Positions 8,380 through 11,375 of a stretch of DNA of 11,375 nt are shown here, piece by piece. A model generated the notes under the pieces. That model was not told where the DNA came from. It did not search any database and saw nothing but the letters and a program-made list of their open reading frames with translations. How positions within the stretch are numbered: the stretch's first letter is position 1; every line of letters begins with the position of its first letter. Source of the stretch: JBHELQ01 sp046262995 (GTDB lineage Bacteria > Actinomycetota > Thermoleophilia > Solirubrobacterales > Thermoleophilaceae); NCBI GenBank assembly GCA_046262995.1, contig JBHELQ010000090.1, positions 1-11,375 on the forward strand, read 5' to 3'. Both the position numbers and the translations under genes were made by a program.

Positions 8380-8385
8380 AAGCTA
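8380..8385 (-). promoter_or_regulatory. Candidate -10 element for leaderless TetR mRNA
   Basis: TAGCTT (pattern TANNNT) occupies exactly -12 to -7 relative to the GTG at 8373, which lacks a Shine-Dalgarno site. No convincing -35 is seen 16-18 bases upstream. Confidence 0.4.
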
Positions 8386-8410
8386 GCAGTCGGGGTCGCG
8401 CGCCGAAGGG

Positions 8411-9169
8411 CTAGTCGACCAGCGCGACGACGCGCGCGGGCGCGGCGCTCGCCCCCACGATCCTGAGCGGGAAGCAGGCGACCGTGAAGCCGCTCGCCGG
8501 CACGGCCCCGAGGTTGTGCAGGCGCTCGATCTGGCTGTAGGGGAGGTCGGCCTGGTGAGCGGCCCAGAACACGCCGGGCTCGCCGGTGGCCTTCGCCCGC
8601 TCGGCCTGCACGTTCAGCGGGGCGTCCCAGCCCCAGGCGTCGATCCCCATCACGCGCACGCCCCGCTCGAATAGCCAGGCGGTTCCCTCGGCGCTCACGC
8701 CGGGGCCGCGGATCATGTAGTCGGGGGCGGCGTAGTGCTCGTCACGCCCCGTGTGGATCAGGACGATGTCGCGCTCTTGCAGGTCATGGCCGACCCGCTC
8801 GAGCGCGGCCCCCAGGTCGGCGGTCGCGATCGCCTCGCCATCGCCACGGTCGGTGAAGTCCAGTCGCACGCCGGGGGCGAAGAACCACTCGAGCGGCAGC
8901 TCGTCGATCGTCTGCGCCGGTTCGCCCCGGATCGTCGAGTTGTAGTGGTACGGGGCGTCCACGTGCGTCGAGTTGTGAGTCCCGAAGCGCAGGAACTCCT
9001 CTGTCGCCCAGCCCTCGCGGTCGCGCAGGAGCTCGGGCGGCAGCCCGAACATCGCCTGGATCGCGGCGGCGCCCTGCCGGTGGTCGTGGAAGTCGATCTC
9101 GGTACGCAGCGCGTCGGGCAGCTCGGGCGGGCTCGCTGCGATCGGGGCGGATAGGTCGATTAGGCGCAC
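8411..9169 (-). CDS. Cyclase family protein (kynurenine formamidase-like metal-dependent hydrolase)
   Basis: Probable cytoplasmic metal-dependent hydrolase of the cyclase/KynB family, 252 residues. The metal site reads HNSTHVDAPYH at 65-75. His65, His69 and Asp71 have the spacing of the KynB ligands, and His75 matches the following active-site His. The C-terminal block is AAHQADLPYSQIERLHNLGA (203-222), where His205 and Glu215 fit the conserved His and the ExLxNL motif. Family members hydrolyse N-formylkynurenine, isatin and other cyclic or linear amides, and some act in polyketide cyclisation; no kynurenine-pathway neighbours are present, so the substrate is open. The start is GTG at 9167-9169 with no clear Shine-Dalgarno site. 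It is divergent from the antiporter (39 bases) and 37 bases upstream of the TetR gene, so it could be co-transcribed with the regulator. Confidence 0.92.
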   Translation of the reverse strand: MRLIDLSAPIAASPPELPDALRTEIDFHDHRQGAAAIQAMFGLPPELLRDREGWATEEFLRFGTHNSTHVDAPYHYNSTIRGEPAQTIDELPLEWFFAPGVRLDFTDRGDGEAIATADLGAALERVGHDLQERDIVLIHTGRDEHYAAPDYMIRGPGVSAEGTAWLFERGVRVMGIDAWGWDAPLNVQAERAKATGEPGVFWAAHQADLPYSQIERLHNLGAVPASGFTVACFPLRIVGASAAPARVVALVD

Positions 9170-9175
9170 GGCGCC

Positions 9176-9181
9176 AGCCTA
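9176..9181 (-). promoter_or_regulatory. Candidate -10 element for leaderless cyclase mRNA
   Basis: TAGGCT (pattern TANNNT) occupies exactly -12 to -7 relative to the GTG at 9169, and no Shine-Dalgarno site is present. The -35 region is weak. Confidence 0.4.
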
Positions 9182-9196
9182 CGACGCCCCGCCGCG

Positions 9197-9202
9197 CATA
9201 AT
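9197..9202 (+). promoter_or_regulatory. Candidate -10 element for leaderless antiporter mRNA
   Basis: CATAAT, one mismatch from TATAAT, occupies exactly -12 to -7 relative to the GTG at 9209. There is no purine-rich ribosome site before that start. No good -35 is visible 17-18 bases upstream. Confidence 0.45.
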
Positions 9203-9208
9203 CAGTTC

Positions 9209-10792
9209 GTGCACGGCGCGGAGTTAACGGTCTGGGGGATGCTGGTCGCCCTGGGCGTGCTGCTCCTCCTGGGGTACCGGACGCGGCTGCCGTACCCGAT
9301 CCTGCTGGTGGTCGGCGGGCTCGCGCTCGGATTCATCCCCGGCGTGCCCGAGGTGCGGCTCGATCCCGATCTGGTGCTGCTGGTGTTCCTCCCGCCGCTG
9401 CTGTACGCCGCGGCGTTCTTCTCGTCGCTGCGGGATCTGAAGCAGAACGTGCGGCCGATCTCGCTCCTTTCGATCGGGCTCGTGGTGGTCACGACAGCCG
9501 CCGTGGCAGGGATCGGGCACGCGCTGATCGAGGACCTGAGCTGGTCGGCCGCCTTCGTGCTCGGAGCGGTCGTGTCCCCGACCGATCCGGTCGCGGCCAC
9601 CGCGGTCCTGGCCCGCTTCGGAGTGCCGCGCCGCGTCGTGACGATCGTCGAGGGCGAGAGCCTGGTGAACGACGCCACCGCGCTCGTCATCTACAAGATC
9701 GCGGTCGTCGCGGTGGTCAGTGGAGGCTTCTCGGTGTGGGAGGCGGGCGGTCGCTTCCTGCTCGACGCCGCGGCGGGCGCTGCCATCGGCGTCGCGGTCG
9801 GCTGGGTCATAGGCCATGTCCGGGTGCGCCTCGAGGATCCGCCCACCGAGATCCTGATCTCGATCCTGACGCCCTATCTGGCCTATCTGCCGGCCCAGAG
9901 GCTCGGCGTCTCGGCGGTGCTGGCCGCCGTCGCCGTGGGCATCTACCTGGGCTGGCGCGCGCCCTGGCTCGCCTCGCCGACGACCCGGCTCCAGTCGTTC
10001 CCGGTGTGGGAGATCCTCGTGCTGCTCCTGAACGCGGCGCTCTTCATGATGCTCGGGCTGCAGCTGCGCCACATCCTGGACGACCTCTCGGGCTTCTCGG
10101 CCCTCACGCTGGTCGGCTACGGGGCCCTGGTGAGCGCCGTCGTCGTCGCGACGCGACTGGCCCTGGTGTTCCCGCTCACCTACCTGCCGCGCATGCTCTT
10201 CCGCCGCTTCCGCGAGGGGACGTCGGCACCCCCGGCGGAGTTGCCGCTGCTGGTCGCCTGGACGGGCATGCGCGGCGCCGTGTCGCTGGCCGCCGCCCTG
10301 GCGATCCCGGTCACGGTCAACGGCGGCGGGGGCTTCCCGGCACGCGAGCTGATCGTCTTCCTGACCTTCTGCGTGATCCTGTCGACCCTCCTGCTCCAGG
10401 GACTCAGCCTGCCGTGGCTGATCACGCGTCTCGACGTGGAGGAGGACGGCGCGAGCGAGCGCGAGGAGGCCAAGGCACGCATGGTCGCGGCGCAGGCCGC
10501 GATGGAGCGGCTCGACGAGCTGGAGCGCGAGGGCTGGGTGCGCGGCGACACGGCCGAGCGCACGCGCGCGTTGTTCGGTTACAGGCGCGACCGCTTCGCC
10601 TCGCGCTACGAGGACGGCGCGCAGGGAGTCTTCGAGGAGCGCTCGATCGCCTATCAGCGGCTGCAGCGGGAGATGCTCGAGGCGCAGCGGCGCGCGGTGG
10701 TCGAGCTGCGAAACAGCGGGCGGATCAACGACGAGGTGATGCACCGTGTGGAGCGCGACCTCGACCTCGAGGACTCGCGCCTGGAGATCTGA
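9209..10792 (+). CDS. Na+/H+ antiporter, CPA1 family
   Basis: Membrane cation/proton exchanger that would help control internal pH and sodium, 527 residues, typical for bacterial CPA1 antiporters of the NhaP/YjcE type. About a dozen hydrophobic segments fill residues 5-405. Diagnostic motifs: FLPPLLYAAAF at 60-70, SPTDPVAATAVL at 123-134, and EGESLVNDATALVIYK at 148-163, with the Asn154-Asp155 ion-binding pair of electroneutral CPA1 members. WTGMRGAVSLAAALAIP at 351-367 contains the conserved Arg355. After residue 408 comes a charged, probably helical cytoplasmic tail of about 118 residues (EEDGASEREEAKAR, then repeated RR and EE patterns), likely regulatory. The start is GTG at 9209, matched by a -10 element at leaderless spacing; the internal ATG at codon 11 would cut into the first membrane segment. 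A CcdA-like gene follows after 28 bases. Confidence 0.95.
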   Translation: MHGAELTVWGMLVALGVLLLLGYRTRLPYPILLVVGGLALGFIPGVPEVRLDPDLVLLVFLPPLLYAAAFFSSLRDLKQNVRPISLLSIGLVVVTTAAVAGIGHALIEDLSWSAAFVLGAVVSPTDPVAATAVLARFGVPRRVVTIVEGESLVNDATALVIYKIAVVAVVSGGFSVWEAGGRFLLDAAAGAAIGVAVGWVIGHVRVRLEDPPTEILISILTPYLAYLPAQRLGVSAVLAAVAVGIYLGWRAPWLASPTTRLQSFPVWEILVLLLNAALFMMLGLQLRHILDDLSGFSALTLVGYGALVSAVVVATRLALVFPLTYLPRMLFRRFREGTSAPPAELPLLVAWTGMRGAVSLAAALAIPVTVNGGGGFPARELIVFLTFCVILSTLLLQGLSLPWLITRLDVEEDGASEREEAKARMVAAQAAMERLDELEREGWVRGDTAERTRALFGYRRDRFASRYEDGAQGVFEERSIAYQRLQREMLEAQRRAVVELRNSGRINDEVMHRVERDLDLEDSRLEI

Positions 10793-10820
10793 GCCGCTCC
10801 GACCTGCCACCCTCCGGCTC

Positions 10821-11375
10821 GTGCTGCTGTTGGTCGTGTTCGCGTTCCTGGCCGGCGCCGCCACGGCGCTCTCGCCATGCGTGCTGCCCGTCCTCCCGGT
10901 AGTCCTGTCGGCGGGGGTCACGGGTGGCCGCCGCAGGCCCTTCGGGGTCGTCACGGGGCTCGCCCTCTCGTTCACCTTCGCCACCGTCGCGCTCGTCTAC
11001 GTGATCGACGCCCTGGGCCTTCCCGGCGGCCTGCTCCGGACCGTGGCGATCGTCGTCCTGCTCGTGTTCGGGGTCTCGCTGCTCGTCCCGAGGCTGTCCG
11101 CCGAGATCGAGGCGCGCCTGTCCCGTCTGACGCGGGGGACCGGGAGCCCCGACGGGCGGGGCGACGGCCTGGGATCGGGTCTCCTGGTCGGCCTCAGCCT
11201 GGGCCTCGTGTACGCGCCGTGCGCCGGCCCGATCCTGGCCGGCGTCATCACCGTCTCGGCCTCGCAGTCGTTCACGGCCGGGCGGCTCGCCGTCGCCCTG
11301 GGCTACGGCGTCGGCAGCGCGGTCGTGCTGTACGCGCTGATGCTCGGCGGCCGCCGGCTGACGGCGCGACTGTCG
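10821..11375 (+). CDS. CcdA/DsbD (DipZ-like) membrane thiol-redox protein (partial, C-terminus outside window)
   Basis: First 185 codons of a membrane protein that passes electrons from cytoplasmic thioredoxin to extracytoplasmic partners such as cytochrome c maturation or thiol-repair proteins. The two redox motifs of the CcdA/DsbD core are present: LSPCVLPVLP with Cys20, and YAPCAGPILAG with Cys134. Both half-repeats begin with a hydrophobic helix rich in Gly and Pro near the Cys. A loop after about residue 90 carries Glu/Arg and a Gly/Asp-rich linker (TRGTGSPDGRGDG). The layout resembles actinobacterial DipZ, which often carries a thioredoxin-like C-terminal part; that part, if present, lies beyond the window. 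The start is GTG at 10821, chosen because it begins the first membrane segment; no Shine-Dalgarno site is evident. It lies 28 bases after the antiporter stop, so read-through is likely. GTG at 10836 is an alternative. Confidence 0.88.
   Translation, partial: MLLLVVFAFLAGAATALSPCVLPVLPVVLSAGVTGGRRRPFGVVTGLALSFTFATVALVYVIDALGLPGGLLRTVAIVVLLVFGVSLLVPRLSAEIEARLSRLTRGTGSPDGRGDGLGSGLLVGLSLGLVYAPCAGPILAGVITVSASQSFTAGRLAVALGYGVGSAVVLYALMLGGRRLTARLS

Noticed and set aside
9736..10902. A 388-codon plus-strand frame overlapping the antiporter
   Set aside because: Pro/Arg/Gly-rich with no domain; it is a frame shadow of the antiporter and of the CcdA-like start.
9224..10984. A 586-codon minus-strand frame opposite the antiporter
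   Set aside because: The His/Asp/Gln/Arg-rich product is typical antisense noise; the plus-strand frame has all CPA1 motifs.

Overview
The window is about 70% GC, with GTG and TTG starts alongside ATG and almost no intergenic space. The longest gap is 91 bases, so there is no gene-free stretch over 300 bases. The basic C-terminal domain of the secreted hydrolase, a QsdR-type TetR regulator and the general gene style suggest a GC-rich actinobacterium. Thermoleophilia (Solirubrobacterales) is my best guess, from memory of similar proteins rather than from a search.

Layout. Seven complete genes plus one partial gene on the minus strand run from about 9169 down to 1, in transcription order: a metal-dependent cyclase/formamidase-like protein (9169-8411), a QsdR-like TetR regulator (8373-7714), a large exported alpha/beta hydrolase with an Arg-rich tail (7622-4899), a crotonase-family protein (4876-4088), then a LIV-type ABC importer: livG ATPase (4016-3183), livF ATPase (3190-2483), livH permease (2473-1595), livM permease (1598-465) and a substrate-binding lipoprotein (from 475, cut by the window edge). 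On the plus strand, starting 39 bases from the cyclase start, lie a CPA1 Na+/H+ antiporter (9209-10792) and the first 185 codons of a CcdA/DsbD-type membrane thiol-redox protein (from 10821).

How they may work together. The hydrolase stop is 22 bases before the crotonase start, and the importer genes overlap or nearly abut. Hydrolase, crotonase and importer could therefore be one transcription unit. An exported esterase-like enzyme, an importer for small acids or amino acids, and a CoA-dependent enzyme make a plausible uptake-and-degradation route, with the TetR protein as candidate regulator. The substrate cannot be read from the sequence.

Control. Most genes inside the unit have clear Shine-Dalgarno sites. 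The hydrolase, the TetR gene, the cyclase and the antiporter lack one, but each has a -10-like hexamer 6-7 bases before its start codon, which is the spacing expected for leaderless mRNAs. An inverted-repeat cluster just upstream of the hydrolase promoter is a candidate operator.
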